Numbered from the stretch's first letter, positions 48,823 through 61,279 are shown. The stretch is DNA of 64,000 nt from Hetaerina americana (GCA_022747635.1 JAKTNV010000014.1:13671110-13735109), one strand, 5' to 3'. The notes: generated by a model from the sequence alone, not told the origin. Translations and numbers: made by a program.

Positions 48823-49638
48823 ATGTCACTCAAATCCCTGCAAGACAAAACCACCACTGCAGAATGCAAAGCATTGGGAAAACTGCGTGACAATAAAGAA
48901 CTTCTTGTACTTCCATCGGCAGCAAAACCACCGCGTCTGTATGGACTACCCAAGGTTCAGAAGGAGGGGGTCCCACTACGACCCATCGTAAGCAACATTG
49001 ACGCACCTACCTACAATCTGGCACAATACCTTGCACGTTCTCTCCAACCCTTCGCCGGAAAAACTGACTTGTCCATGAAAAACTCCATGGAATTTATTCG
49101 CACCAACAAGAATATAGAAGTTAAGGAACAAGATGTGCTAGTGAGCTTTGATGTAATCTCTCTCTTCATGAATACTCTCATTGATGATTCAATGCTACTC
49201 ATCAAAGAACTCAAATCGGAAGGATTACCAAAGGATCTCCCGGACCTCACAGAATTCTCCCTCAGGAACTCATACTTCCTTTGGAATGATAAGTACTTTC
49301 ACCACAAAGAAGGTGCGACCAAAGGATCACCGCTGTCCCATGTAGTAGCTGACATTCTCATGGAGAATTTTGAGAAGAAGGCAATAAAGGCTTACCCTAA
49401 TAAACCATCTCTTTGGATCCAGTATGTTGACGACACCTTTGTCATCTGGCCACATGAGAAGAAAGAACTAGATCTATTCCTGAAACACCTTAATCAGCAA
49501 CATCCTGCCATAAAATTCACCATGGAAATTAAGCAGAATGGTGTCCTGCCTTTTTTAGATGTGTTAGTGACCAGAAAACCTAATGGCAGCCTTGGCCATT
49601 CAGTATACCGCAAAAAACCCACACCAACCAGTATTTGA
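48823..49638 (+). pseudogene. Penelope-like element 3 reverse transcriptase
   Basis: The frame starts inside the element at M-S-L-K-S-L-Q-D-K. It carries R-L-Y-G-L-P-K-V-Q-K-E-G-V-P-L-R-P-I-V-S, D-V-L-V-S-F-D-V-I-S-L-F, K-G-S-P-L-S, and the catalytic box I-Q-Y-V-D-D-T-F-V-I-W-P, then L-P-F-L-D-V-L-V-T. The true N-terminal part is missing or scrambled at the junction with the inverted arm. After S-V-Y-R-K-K a one-base shift in an A/C run near 49,612 ends the frame; the natural continuation T-H-T-N-Q-Y-L-N-A is in the next frame. Disabled. Confidence 0.8.
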
Positions 49639-49920
49639 ATGCCCAATCACACCACCATCCTGCCCAGAAGAGTTTGCTGGTAAATACATTAGTTAATCGC
49701 ACCTATACCATCTCAGATGTCGGATTGCTTCCATCAAAAAAGAGATACCTCATCTCAGCGCTGGGGAAAAATGGATACCCTTCACAATTGAACAAAAAGG
49801 ACCGCCAAAAAAAAAAGAAATGGAGTTGACGCAAGACGTGATTCTGCCCAAGAACAAAGCAAAGAGAAGCCTGAAAAAGGAAAACCAACGACATATGCTA
49901 CCATCCCGTATGTTGCCGGA

Positions 49921-50277
49921 ATGGCTGAAAAGATAAGTAAGCTACCAAGAAAGCATAATATAACAACTAGGTTCTCCACGGCAAGAAAAATCAGTGACAT
50001 GATACCTAAGCCAAAGGACTACATCCCTGATCTCATACATGAAGGTATATATGAGATAAAGTGCATGTCTGGGAAGCCCTATATCAGCCAAACAGGACAG
50101 TCCATCAGATGCAGGACCAAAGAGCACCAAAGGACCACAGATAAAAAACAGTTTCGACTCTTGGCAATTGCTGAACATGCATCGTTGGAACCTGGACACA
50201 CGATCAAGTTTAATCAAGCAATAGTTCTGGCAAGAGAAGGGTATTATTTCCTGAGACTGATAAGAGAAGCAGTTTAA
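49921..50277 (+). pseudogene. Penelope-like element 3 GIY-YIG domain
   Basis: The frame reads G-M-A-E-K-I-S-K-L-P-R-K-H-N-I, then G-I-Y-E-I-K-C-M-S-G-K-P-Y-I-S-Q-T-G. The second half of the signature is Y-I-S, not Y-I-G, a change at a core glycine, and the usual C-x-C pair has lost one Cys (C-M-S). The Arg/His helix R-C-R-T-K-E-H-Q-R is present. A stop after R-E-A-V (50,275-50,277) may be the natural end or a later mutation: the left inverted arm continues past this point with GAA. Confidence 0.75.
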
Positions 50278-50527
50278 ATAATGAAGAATCCAAACAATTT
50301 CAACCGTGAGGACGGCTACACTCTGGCTCCCACATGGAAAAGGTTGATTCCCATTGGCCACCAAGAGAGAGCCAATCAGAGAGCTCCCGACCAGCCAGCG
50401 TCTCCTATATATAGCGGCCAAATTGCAATGCAAATCACTTCGACCTGAAGATGCCTCCAGGAGTGGGGGTGAAACAGTCTTGCTTCAACTCACCTAGGCG
50501 ACAGAACTTCCCAGAAGAAGAATGAAT
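50229..50527 (+). repeat. Right arm of the Penelope inverted repeat
   Basis: This is the 3' end of element 3: nuclease tail, TATA-like stretch, hammerhead-like motif and terminus GAAGAAGAATGAAT. It is the reverse complement of 48437-48748 at about 95% identity. Confidence 0.85.
50440..50490 (+). ncRNA. Hammerhead-like motif of Penelope-like element 3
   Basis: CTGAAGA (it fits CTGANGA, since that position is variable in hammerheads) is followed by a 6-bp stem GCCTCC-AGGAGT-GGGGGT (one G-U, last pair G-U) and GAAA. The left arm has the same layout with AAAA for GAAA. Flanking CGAC/GTC here and CAAC/GTTG in the left arm can pair as helix I, with one compensating change. Helix III is very short or missing, so activity is doubtful. 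Confidence 0.4.
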
Positions 50528-50734
50528 TCATCAAATAGATGTTGCGGAAGCCTTATGATTAATAATCATTAAAGATTGGAGATGAAAGGTGGAACAGTTT
50601 AGCTTTAGGAAGTGTTTTTGGGGAGGGTCAGCAAAGGAGTAAAGATATAAAAGAAGACTCCTGCTGGAGAAAGAAGCGTTTGCAAAGATTTTGGGGTTGA
50701 TGAGAGGCACCTTAAGTAAAAATACAAAGAAAAG

Positions 50735-51025
50735 GGGGCTAACGTACTGGCTTCCCACCCTGAGGGCGCGGGTTCAAATCCCGGCGGTGTTGAATATTTT
50801 TCAGAGGTATCTCGATCCCTACGTGAGGTGCTTTGTGGAGGGCACTTTTGGGTGAGTACGCCGTCCGTCGGATGGGACGTTAAGCCGCGGACCCCTTGGC
50901 GCCTTTCGTAAAGAGTAGGCTAATGCCGACGCCGGGTTTCTCTCCACCCTTCATCCTTTCCTGTCCTTCCCCTATGGCGCAAATGACCTTAGCTGTCGGT
51001 CGCCTCCCCTCAAAACTACTACTAC
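50735..51025 (+). repeat. SINE family C with perfect target duplication
   Basis: The tRNA-like head GGGGGCTAACGTACTGGC carries a perfect B box GGTTCAAATCC at 50771-50781. A ~200-base body (GGTATCTCGATCCCTACGTG, GTCCGTCGGATGGGACGTTA, GAGTAGGCTAATGCCGACGC) and a 3' end of ACT repeats follow. TACAAAGAAAAG flanks it on both sides (50723-50734 and 51026-51037), a 12-base target duplication. The second copy is at 61,280-61,586. It is non-coding, though it can be misread as a protein. Confidence 0.9.
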
Positions 51026-51039
51026 TACAAAGAAAAGAC

Positions 51040-53221
51040 TAGCAAAAACTTTAACATCAAGTCTAGTCTTGCATGACTTGGAAACTTAGTCTTTGAAGCA
51101 AGATGATTACCATTGGGTGGATTCTTTTGAGGTGTGGATTTAGAGAAGAAGGATAAAAAAAATTGAAGGAAAGAAAAACCAATGAAGTTCTTGGCTTGGT
51201 AGAGGAGGAGAAATAGGATGTTGAAAGTATTAATAAAAGAGAAAATTTTGGGAAAGTGAGGAATTGGAAAAGAGGAGAAATTTTGTATAGAATTAAGGAA
51301 GGGAGAAAGTATGCAGAGATGAAGAGTGAGTGTCACAATTTTTAATATGTGTTTTAAGAACTCTTTCTGCAAGTTAGTTTTGGCTTATGAGTATATTAGT
51401 GTGTAGTGACAAGGTCCATCAAAAACCTACCTAAGCTTGAAGACTACTGCTATTATTAACTAATTTATATATAAGGTACATAATATGAACTTCAGCAGCC
51501 CTATGAATTTGCTAATTAACTGATAATATACTCCCATGTTGACTAATATAAATTACACACAGGTAACCATTGAGGGTCAGAATTGAGATTTCCTTCGGCA
51601 AGATTCTGGCACAGTGTACATTTGTCCCGCTATTTTTCAATTTCTTAAGCATCTTTTGTTACTTTTGTCAGAATACTAGCTAGTGTCTGCTAGATCCTTT
51701 GAATGGTGCGTAAGCAAACAATTCACTCCCTCCCTCTGATTTTACGCCAAACTCTAAGAATTTGGGAGGTAGAGGGGTGGTCGAATCATCTACTCTAGGG
51801 ACTTGGAAGAACAGCAGAGAGACAGAAGGGAAAAACTTGAGCTCACCTAACACTCAATTTTTTTTTCTGGGGCAATATCTGGGAAAGAAGGTGCACATGT
51901 TTAAGCAAATAAAGTTTCTCCACATCTGCTTCCTTTTCAAAGGCATGAGTCAGCTTGACGCCTTAATGGGACTACTACAACATCAAGTGCCCAAAATCAA
52001 TGACACCCATGGAGATACAGCCACTTCTAAAAACCATTACATTTGTTTTTCAAATTCTCCCCTGAATAATGTGTTATTTTTATTGCATTAATGAATAAAA
52101 AATACATATAAGCAAATTAGATTTTTTGTGCTGAGAAAATGCTGAATCAAAATGACATCATATTGAACTACGGTTGCTTATGTAGACACTGATTTATGTA
52201 AGTAAGTTTGCATAACTCAGGAACTTCCTGCATTTGCATTATAAGTAGAAATTCCAAGCTGTATTTCACATCAATGATGAATCACTTAACATTCTATGAA
52301 GTGTTTTATGGCGAATAAATAATTTGAAATAAAAAAAGACAGCCATTAAAAATCATGAACAAGAGCTAGTCAACCTACATAGTTTGGTCTATCTTGTGGG
52401 TGACATGAATTAAATATCACATAGTAGGTATATGGAGGTTGTGTATGAAACACTGTATTTTGCACATAAATAATTTTGCAGTGAGGAACCACATAAAAAA
52501 ATCATATTAAACTTAACGTTATGAAGATTATGCATTAACTTAGAGTTTGTTTAACATATGGATTTCTCTTGTCAGTGGTACATGACACACATGAAAAGGA
52601 TATGGTGACTACTGAAAATGATGTGAAAAGAAAAATATATTTCTGCACATAGTTTTGTCTATTTTTGTCTCAAAGAGGGATTAATGGACCTTATAATATA
52701 TTCACTTTAAAACAGCATTCTCAGATAACATGAAATAAAGCTTAAAACGTATCTTGCAGATTACTTGTAAAAAACAAAGGAATAATTGATGAAGGTGGTC
52801 AATGGAAAAAGTTGCACCATCCACTAGAATTTATGAACCTATAATTAGTTTTTATGTAAAAACAGTAAATTCAAATTCAGCCATCTCATTTGAATTACTT
52901 TCTGTAATACCATAATTTAAAAACTGGCTAGCTCAAAGCTATGAGCTCCTAACCAATAGCATGAGTCTTGCTTTTTAGCACAGATGAATTTAAATATAAC
53001 CAAAAAGAATCATAATTTTCCACAGTAAATGGCATGAAATTAAGCATTTACATGTAGAAAAGTTACATGTCGACATTATGAAGGAATTATGTTTTTTCTA
53101 ACATTTCAGGCAAAGAGTCTCCAAAGCATCTGCAACTTTTTTTCTAGGCCAATAGCCTCCTCTGACATATTCTATTCTAGGGTTTAAATATACCAAGCGT
53201 AAACATAGATGAGAAATGTAC
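51040..53221 (-). other. Channel intron, nothing recognised
   Basis: AT-rich intron sequence with no supported repeat or exon. Confidence 0.4.
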
Positions 53222-53393
53222 CTCTTTAACTTCAATGGAAGCCCCTGCTGCAGAATCAGATGATTGAGAGCCAGTGGAGAGTTGAGGCTGGATGGATGGA
53301 GGTTGTTTTGCACTGGAGGCCAACTGCTGTTGCAGCAGGCTAAGTATCATGCGGACATCACCAGCAACCTGTTGCTCCAGAGACTGCAACTGC
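53222..53393 (-). CDS. KCNH (ERG-like) channel, C-terminal coiled-coil exon
   Basis: 172 bases. The acceptor is TTATTCTCAG| with AG at 53395-53394, and the donor is GAG|GTACAT at 53221. It completes an Arg codon (CG|G) from the exon at 60.3 kb and ends in phase 0. It encodes Q-L-Q-S-L-E-Q-Q-V-A-G-D-V-R-M-I-L-S-L-L, a heptad-patterned helix. This matches the ERG signature at the C-terminus, where human ERG1 has R-L-E-T-R-V-S-A-D-M-A-T-V-L-Q-L-L-Q-R-Q (family knowledge): same spacing of Leu, Glu, Val, Asp and Leu-Leu-Gln. In ERG channels this helix helps tetramer assembly. A Gln/Ser-rich linker follows. This exon is the main evidence for the gene's identity. Confidence 0.75.
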
Positions 53394-56300
53394 CTGAGAA
53401 TAAAAGTTAAGGGGGATGAAAAACAAAATGACCATAAACAATGCATATATGTATTCATTTTATGCATACAGCCACAGAGTAGTATGCATCCTTTTTGTGA
53501 TACCGAATTTCTAGATATTTAAAAACAAAATAAGTATAATATATAATTACAGCCAAATTAATTAAAGGAAATAATTGGTCATACACACTGAAGAGGGAAG
53601 CAATCCATGTAACACTCTTCTTTTGACATAGGAAGGGAAGGGAGAAAGTTAAAGACAATATTTGAGTACTTATTTACTTAGCTGTGAAACATCAAAACAT
53701 TATTTATTAGGTAGGCAAGTGATAGAAGCATCAGATGTAAGATCAAGACAATATTAAGTTTAAAAATGCACATTCTTGTCATCATTATTAAGTTGTTATA
53801 AGCTCCGAAAAGAATTAACAGTAAATATAATGTAAAGAATACTATTTCATTAATGCTAATAGAGAATTTATAATGGTTTATTAACTACAAGGGAGTCTGC
53901 ACTTCATTAGCTAAACAGAGCACAATTAAAGAAATATAACTACTAGCTTCAGTATCTGGCCTCAAAGTAAACTACACAATTCCTTTATATCACACAAGAA
54001 TCATATGATGACAGGTGCCACAATTCATTATTAAATCTACATTAATTTGATTAAAACTTCTAAGTATGTTTAGAGTTAAAAGAGGACTTTCTAAATAAAA
54101 CTCCTAAAGGGATTGGGATTTCCATGGCTGAAATGAAATAAACATTGATTGCAATTTTTAAAAAAAGCCAGACCAAGTGAATGACTGATAGAATATTCTA
54201 ATCTTTGGTTAGTTATTTAATGTTCTATATGTATGTTTAGGTGATATTGAGGAATAAAAAAAGAGAAAATTTTCCATATGGCAATTGTATAAATGCTGAA
54301 TATCTGCCTGGCTAAGGAATGGTAAAAACTAGCTACATGTTAATAATAGGTAATAAAAAAGCCTCATGGAAGGTTTCCAAATGTTTTAAAACCAAAAGCA
54401 CAGTAAACTTCATAATTTTCGCGCAACTTGATTTTGAGGTTAAGAAACTATCAATAATTTTGATGAATCAAAGGGCCAATAAATATAAGTGGATACAAAA
54501 GACCAAATCCAATAGTTGGAACTCACTCAACCCCCAAGATCAAATTGATTGCTAAAATCCATTAATATTTTTAAGTGTTAAAATGAAAATCTCAAACTGA
54601 GATTGAATTTGGTAACACTGAGGCTGGCTCATCGCAGAAGATATGTCAATCTTGATGCTTTTAAAGGCATTATCATCTTGGTTAGACTGAAAAATTATGA
54701 AGTTTATTTTTACATGGTCATGAAAAATGTCAAATTCCAGTGAAGTGAAGCTTGTTTTAACGCAAATTAATTGTGTATTCAGCAATGTGAAGGTTTGACT
54801 AAAATTAAGTTGCCACAACAAGTTTGTTTGACAAGAAATAGATATAAAAGTAGAATAACAAATAAAATATATTGTTATCAATACCCTGCTTTCTTCAACA
54901 GTGCCTTCTGATCATCATGTTGCAAAAGGAGTTCTCCTTTTGAGAGATAATATTAGTACCAAACTAATAACTTTATGAAAATTTGTACACAACCTATGCC
55001 TATTTCTTTGTTGTAAAATTAACACACTTTCAAGTTTTCAACTTAAGTTTCTTTATTATTACCAAATTACTCTATGGTAAAAAATATTATGCAATGGAGG
55101 AGAAAATATTCTTCTAATGAGTATCTATGAACATTTTGTATTTTATGCAATAAATTCTGATAATTTCAAAGTAAATTAACTCATAAAAAATTTATCACGA
55201 AATAATTATTTTTTTCAAATCACAAATTTAATGTAAATTGTTCAGCTTATTGTCCAATTCATTATCTATGTGACAAGAAAAGAGCATCATGAAATATCCA
55301 CAATACTAACATAATTCCATGCATATCCAACATCTGGCACTTAGCAACTGGTTTTGTCTCGTTCTAAGCCTGAAGTGATAATCAATATAAACCCAGTGAG
55401 AGCCAAGAAGTTTAACAGCAAGATTGAATTTGCATTGCTCTTTCGGCAATGGAACTTAATTCCAGTCACATTAACATATTTGAAAGACACTACAGAAATC
55501 ACAAATAGTCATCACTGACCCTTGAATCTAAAATTAGGACATTTGGAATCTCTCAAATTAGAACTCTTACAGCAAGCAGTAAATTCCAGTTTTGGTGACT
55601 TGAAAGGAGTTGTACTTAAGAAGTCTGTAAGGATATTTCTTACTCATTGGTATTATGATAATATATTATCATCTTTTATATTCTAGGAATGGGTGTAAAC
55701 TGGCCTGAATTCAAAGTTTAATCTTAAATTGATACAAAATTTCCAAAAACAGGAGATAACTTATTTTTCCACAACTTTCTTAATCCCTGATTCTTTTATG
55801 CTTGAATACAAATATGTAGGAGTTTACTACATTAAAAACATGCATTTCTGGGTTTATGGTGGTTTAGTTAAAAAAGTCTCAACAGCGACCCTCTAATCTA
55901 AAATGTTCCGTGAATTTTATTAACCAATTGTGGAGGGCATCTTAAAAAAACTTAAAATTTCATTTCAGGGTAGTTGATTATACTTCGTCCATATAATGAC
56001 AAGTATACACAATTTAATGTTTTTACTTGTAATTGAGATTTTTCAGGTTAAAATTTTGCGGTACTGAAAGTGCCATAGATTTTTTATAAATGCATACAGG
56101 AGTCCAACTTTGCACTTAAATGAACAAGTATTGGTCTCCATGTCACTTTTGAAAGTACCAATGCACCTAGGCATTATCCTTTCTTATTTTGAAATTAAAT
56201 GATCTGGCTATATTGCAAGTACACTGATAATGGGAAAGGAAATTGAGATTATAAAATACTGAACTAAAATACATGAAATATGAGTTGCCGAATTAGCTTT

Positions 56301-58080
56301 TGAAAATTCTTTAGGAAATAGTGATAGGTCACTAAATTCCAATGTAATAGATCTTTGTTAAAAATACACTGAAGCCAAAGACAAGAAGTGTCAAGGGCTC
56401 AAACATGACTGGAGGCGGTGCTTTCATGAATGAGCAATAGAGGTAGATATATGTCTCCTCTTGTTTTTTGGAAAAACAGGACAAAGACATTTAAACTTGT
56501 TGCTCACTGGGATGTACCATGTCACACAATACTAAATGGAATAGCTGAGTGAACAGGATGCCTCCATAGTGGAAGGGTAATGCAAAAATGAAATTCAACA
56601 CAATACTAAGTCAATCAGTTTGGCTAGAGAGTGCCATTTGAGGGTTTTCCATGTAGAAACTGGGAATGTAAAGTAAATAAAAGTTTCCTGAAATATTGCT
56701 GGAAAATCATGAGTAATTGCAATTCCACCAATTTCTTCCACCTCCGGTCACACACGAGAGTGAACTGAGTCCAACAGGAGAACAATCTCTAGAGACATTT
56801 CCCGGTTGTTCCAGCAAAACAAATCTTCCTTGGTTAGGTGCAACATATCTAAGAGGATGCCCTACCATTTGAATACAAATATTTTTCTCAAACAGTCCAT
56901 CTCCTGAGAGATATGGTTCTGTGTGTTAGAGGAAAGCAAGCTTTAGGTTTTCTTCCAGACTCACAGCAGACCAAAGGACAAACTTCACCAAAGCAGGACT
57001 GTCCTGTGGAAAGGATAATGTCTGTTCATTTTAAGTCTGCACCCAACACTTGTGTAAATGATACTCAAAGGTTTTTCATAAGATTTAGCACTCATGACAT
57101 ATTTCAAAGACATTTTTGAGGGTTTATCATATGCCTAGAAATTTTTGAACAGCAAAAACTAGGTTGTTTGATAAAATTTATTTTGGGTGAGAATCTCAAC
57201 TTTCTTAAAGTAAATACTAAAATACATCTATTTTAAATTACCTGAGCTTCTGAGGATACATTTCAGAGTGAAAACAGTACATAAATCATGAACCATGCAT
57301 GGCCATTTCTTTCTTCATTTCCACCCGCCAGATTATAATACTCTAGCAAAAAATATAGCATATGAATTAACTTAGTTGGGGTTTTCGAATTTAGAAATGT
57401 ATAATCCATTAAACTGAGACTGTATATGGATTCATTACTAATATTTACTTTAAGATGAATTAGTTAGGCTCATGATATTACCAAAGTTTGTTCCATTTTT
57501 TCTAAGATGATGTTAGAATTTAACAGATATTAATTAAATGCATAATGCAATATCTAGAGGAACAGGTCAAAATGGGCAAATATAAAGATGATATCATCTG
57601 TTCATGTGATCTATAATGAAAACTATACTTTCTTAGATAGTGATTTTTTTCTCAATTTCCTACCCAGAGTGTACTTGATGCGTTAACCTACAATTTATTG
57701 GGGTAAAACTGGCACCAGGTAATGAATTCTGAAAGGAGAACTTCTTGCTCTTAAATAAGCCAATGCCATTTTATCAATACTTTTGAATTTTGTTCCTACT
57801 GGTTCCTACAGGTGCCCTGTCCCTGTTTTTCCACAAATGACAGGAGACGTATTTCTTTGCCAAAAACAAATGCAAGGCAAATATATAAATCCTGCTATCA
57901 AATTTGGTACTTTCAATATAAAGGGTATTCAATCAACAGCGTTCATATTCCTAGACAATGACAGAGTCAAAAACAATACGTATGAATGTGAGTGTGAAAC
58001 ATTAAATGTCAAGCTGCATTAGGAACAAAATTTTCACAGTTGCATGAGGACATTTGTTCCCTTCATTCTTTAATAATTTA
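53394..58080 (-). other. Channel intron, left part
   Basis: Intron between the exons at 60.3 and 53.4 kb. It is AT-rich, with no recognisable transposons over almost 5 kb, in contrast to the other introns. Small frames at 54319-54881, 56913-57119 and 57783-58022 have no support. Confidence 0.4.
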
Positions 58081-58084
58081 CACC

Positions 58085-58113
58085 CTCCTGTTAATAGAGG
58101 GTGTGTGTGTGTG

Positions 58114-58180
<67 letters not shown>

Positions 58181-58264
58181 GTATGCATGTATATACATAT
58201 GTGTGTATATATATATATATGTGTATATATATATGTGTATATATACACACATATATAGTGTGTA

Positions 58265-58348
<84 letters not shown>

Positions 58349-58365
58349 CACACACACACCCTCCA
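58085..58365. repeat. (TA)n/(TG)n microsatellite with inverted flanks
   Basis: A GAGGGTGTGTGTGTGTGTAT edge on the left and its near reverse complement, ATACACATACACACACACAC followed by CCTC, on the right enclose ~250 bases of TA, TATG and TGTA repeats. The whole block can fold on itself. Confidence 0.9.
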
Positions 58366-60295
58366 TTACTGCACATACATACATACACACCTGCATGAAA
58401 TAAGTGATTTATCCAATTAGATATATCAAAAAAAGATGCTCTTAAATGTAACACACGCTAAAAACACTTCTAGCTAGTAGTAAAAATATTTTTTGAGCCT
58501 TTGTTTCTTGCACACTTCCTGCTGAGAGCATTTTGAAAATCTAAGCAGAAAACTGATCCACATGGAATTATATGGGAAAAAAACCATTTAAAATGTCAAA
58601 TTTGCAAAAGTATAATTTATCGTGTCAAATTTCACCAGCCAACCTAAGTTGGTGAAGAAGATGAACATTTTTCAGATCTGATTGTTACCTGTATCTCTCA
58701 CCTGTACCTCATTTAAGCCTTAACAGAAAAATATGCTGTTGCTTACTTTACCGCTAACTTATCATTTAAAGACTGCTGATTTGTGAAATTAGTGGTTTAA
58801 ATATGCAGATCAAAGAGAGTAGTTTGAAATAAAACCAGGTTTTTATCTTAGTTAAACATCAAGAGTTTTGAGCTCAAATAAAAGGACGGGGAAGTGAATA
58901 ATCTGTACATGAGGATAAGATACAGCAACACCTGAAATACTAAAATCTTGAATGTTTTGGTAAAGATTTACTCCTTATGAATTCATGGATAGCTATTACT
59001 GGAGCATAAAATAGTGCAAAATCCACTATCATTCATAGTCAAAAGACATTAACTAATGTACAGCTTTATTCATATCCTCAAGTTTGATGGCCATAGATTG
59101 AGGCAATTATATATAAAAGAAAAAATCTAACAGACAGTGAGCTATTATATTATTACCAATCATACATATATCAATCAATTAAATAAGCTTATCTTACTTG
59201 GGCTTAAAAACCGATGTTACATCTATAAGTTTAAACCATATTATGTATCACTCAATACTTAGAATTTTGTCTACCATCACAAAGTTTTAGGTTACTAATT
59301 CATGTTTACATATTTTGAAAGCAAACTACATTTTGTTCAACATCCAAATTAATTACCAGCCTAAGCTAAAAAAAAGCTTAACAATGCATTAATATACAAC
59401 AGAAATGAATAGTGCATCAATAATTAATCTTACCTATCCATTTTTTCCAGCTTGCAACTTACTTGCTTGAACTCTGATGAACCTAATAACAGAATGAAAC
59501 CTATCACATTCTTATGCTATAAAATGTCAATAACTTTCAACCATAAACCTGTCATTAATAACAGTATTTTTATATAAGTAAGCATACTTATGAAAGTAAT
59601 GCGTTAATCATGCAAAACAAAATTTCAATAAGAATATAAAATTGTATTAGTGCACAAAATTAATTAATAATAATCAATTTCAATAGACATTCTAATTCAA
59701 TAAGAATCATTTGAGTAGATAATGATGTACAATGTAAATAAATATACATTTATGTGTATATTTTATGCAAAATCTATCAAAAATTCACATGGCCAAGAAG
59801 CGCATAACAAAAGGCTTAATTATTCTACAGAGATACATTTTTGAAAATTAATTGCATTTCCTATATAAAAAGATGTTAAAAAAAGATAAATCCTACCTCC
59901 TTTTTGTCATCTTTCAACATATCAATGGCAACACATCTGGACTCAAGGTTTAAAAAAAATCAAGTAAATTAAATAAATTGACATTCAGTCATCAAGGTGG
60001 GAAAGAAGTTATTTTATAGAGAGAGATTAATATCAAGAATCAGAAGATGAGAGTCAAAGAGTGAATAGAAAACTTCAGCAGTATTAAAAGCAGCCTCCAA
60101 GGAATCTACCTATGGGAGTTGGGTATGAGTCTAAACAAAGAAGCAAAGTAAGTGTGACAAAAAAGAAATAATAAAACACAGTTTGGAAGGTTAGAAGCAC
60201 CTAAGTGAGGAATATGCATAGCAGCCAAGCAAAGAGGAGCAGGGCCCCAGAGTCAGAGAGGGGGGGATTTGTGAAGGGGTTCACCGGCCACCTAC
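58366..60295 (-). other. Channel intron, right part
   Basis: AT-rich intron with no recognised feature, up to the exon donor at 60295. Confidence 0.4.
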
Positions 60296-60671
60296 CGGCT
60301 CAAGCGATCTATCCTGGCCTCCACCCCCCTTCCCCCATCACAACGCTGCCTCCCCTCCCCCTCGTCCTCTACCGAGGCCTGCCTCCGCCCTGCGTCCTCC
60401 GCGGGAGGGGGCACTGCGGCGACAATCGCCCTTTTCTGGCGTGGAAGGGGCCTATTGGTGGGAAGCCTGGCGCCAGCGCTACCTAAGGAGGTTGGGGGGG
60501 GGTGCTGGTGGGGTGGGGGCAGGGCGGGTCGCCCTATTGGGGGAGGGATGGTGGTGGTGGTGGACTGGGCAGCAATACCCGCCATTGCCGTTGAAGCTCC
60601 GAGGCAGCTCTCGCTTGTACCTGATGGCAGAATGGAGCCCTCCTCCTGATCTACTCTTCCCAGCGCCCCCA
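60296..60671 (-). CDS. KCNH (ERG-like) channel, Pro-rich exon leading into the coiled coil
   Basis: 376 bases. The acceptor is GCATCTGTGCAG| with AG at 60673-60672, and the donor is CG|GTAGGT at 60295. Only one minus frame is open throughout: G-A-L-G-R-V-D-Q-E-E-G ... E-A-R-I-D-R-L-S-R. It needs one base from an upstream exon and leaves two bases of an Arg codon, completed by the exon at 53393, giving R-I-D-R-L-S-R-Q-L-Q-S-L-E-Q-Q, a continuous helix. The middle is Pro- and Ala-rich and very high in G+C. The cyclic-nucleotide-binding-like domain, pore and PAS domain expected upstream are not in the window. A second minus frame is open for the first half but stops. Confidence 0.7.
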
Positions 60672-60673
60672 CT

Positions 60674-61265
60674 GCACAGATGCAAATAAGAGAATGGGGG
60701 TCTACATTTAGTCACAGCACATGAGTCACAGGTACAGGGTACAGATTTTAATGGCTGAATAGTAATGTTATTTCCACACTTCACTCATTACAAATGAATT
60801 CAAAACATTATATGAACACATTGTACAATTATAACATTTACAGAGCATAGAGATTGTTCTTAGGCATGTTTTTTTACTGAAACAACACCTCTGAAAAAAA
60901 TGACACATGTATACACACAAACAAACACATTATATTTATCAAAATTATCCCTGAGTGCTTCATGATGAATGTTCATCAACATTATATTATTGAATCACAA
61001 TCAGAAATATACAACAGAGATGAGGATTTATAAGTTTATACAATTAAAAAAAAATTAAATATGTTTGGAATGAATAAAACATTAAAAAATAGAATTAATT
61101 CATAAATACGAATCATAAAATTATTATTTCGAAAGAGCCTTCATTTATCACTTAATCTCACATTATATATTTGTAACAGGACAACTGTGACACCAAAAAC
61201 AAAGATGCAGTTGAAATTACATAAGAGTTCAATTACACAGCCCAACTCATTTTTGTACCTTTATT
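60674..61265 (-). other. Channel intron, nothing recognised
   Basis: Intron upstream of the exon at 60,671. AT-rich, with no feature seen. Confidence 0.4.
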
Positions 61266-61279
61266 CTTAAAACAATTTT

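Larger units (their letters stand above)
48437..50527 (+). mobile_element. Penelope-like element 3 with inverted terminal copies
   Basis: The plus strand holds an RT (48,823-49,638), a frame-shifted linker and a GIY-YIG domain (to 50,277), then a ~250-base 3' region. An inverted copy of that 3' end, about 95% identical over ~300 bases (including the last ~17 codons of the nuclease ORF), lies at 48437-48748, immediately left of the RT. The element is thus flanked by long inverted repeats (right arm 50229-50527). Both arms contain a TATA-like CCTATATATAG and a hammerhead-like motif, and both end in GAAGAAGAATGAAT. It lies in a channel intron, antisense. Confidence 0.85.

Noticed and set aside
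60205..60689. Plus-strand frames rich in Gly, Ala and Pro
   Set aside because: They are the opposite strand of the GC-rich channel exon; the minus frame alone fits splice sites and phase.
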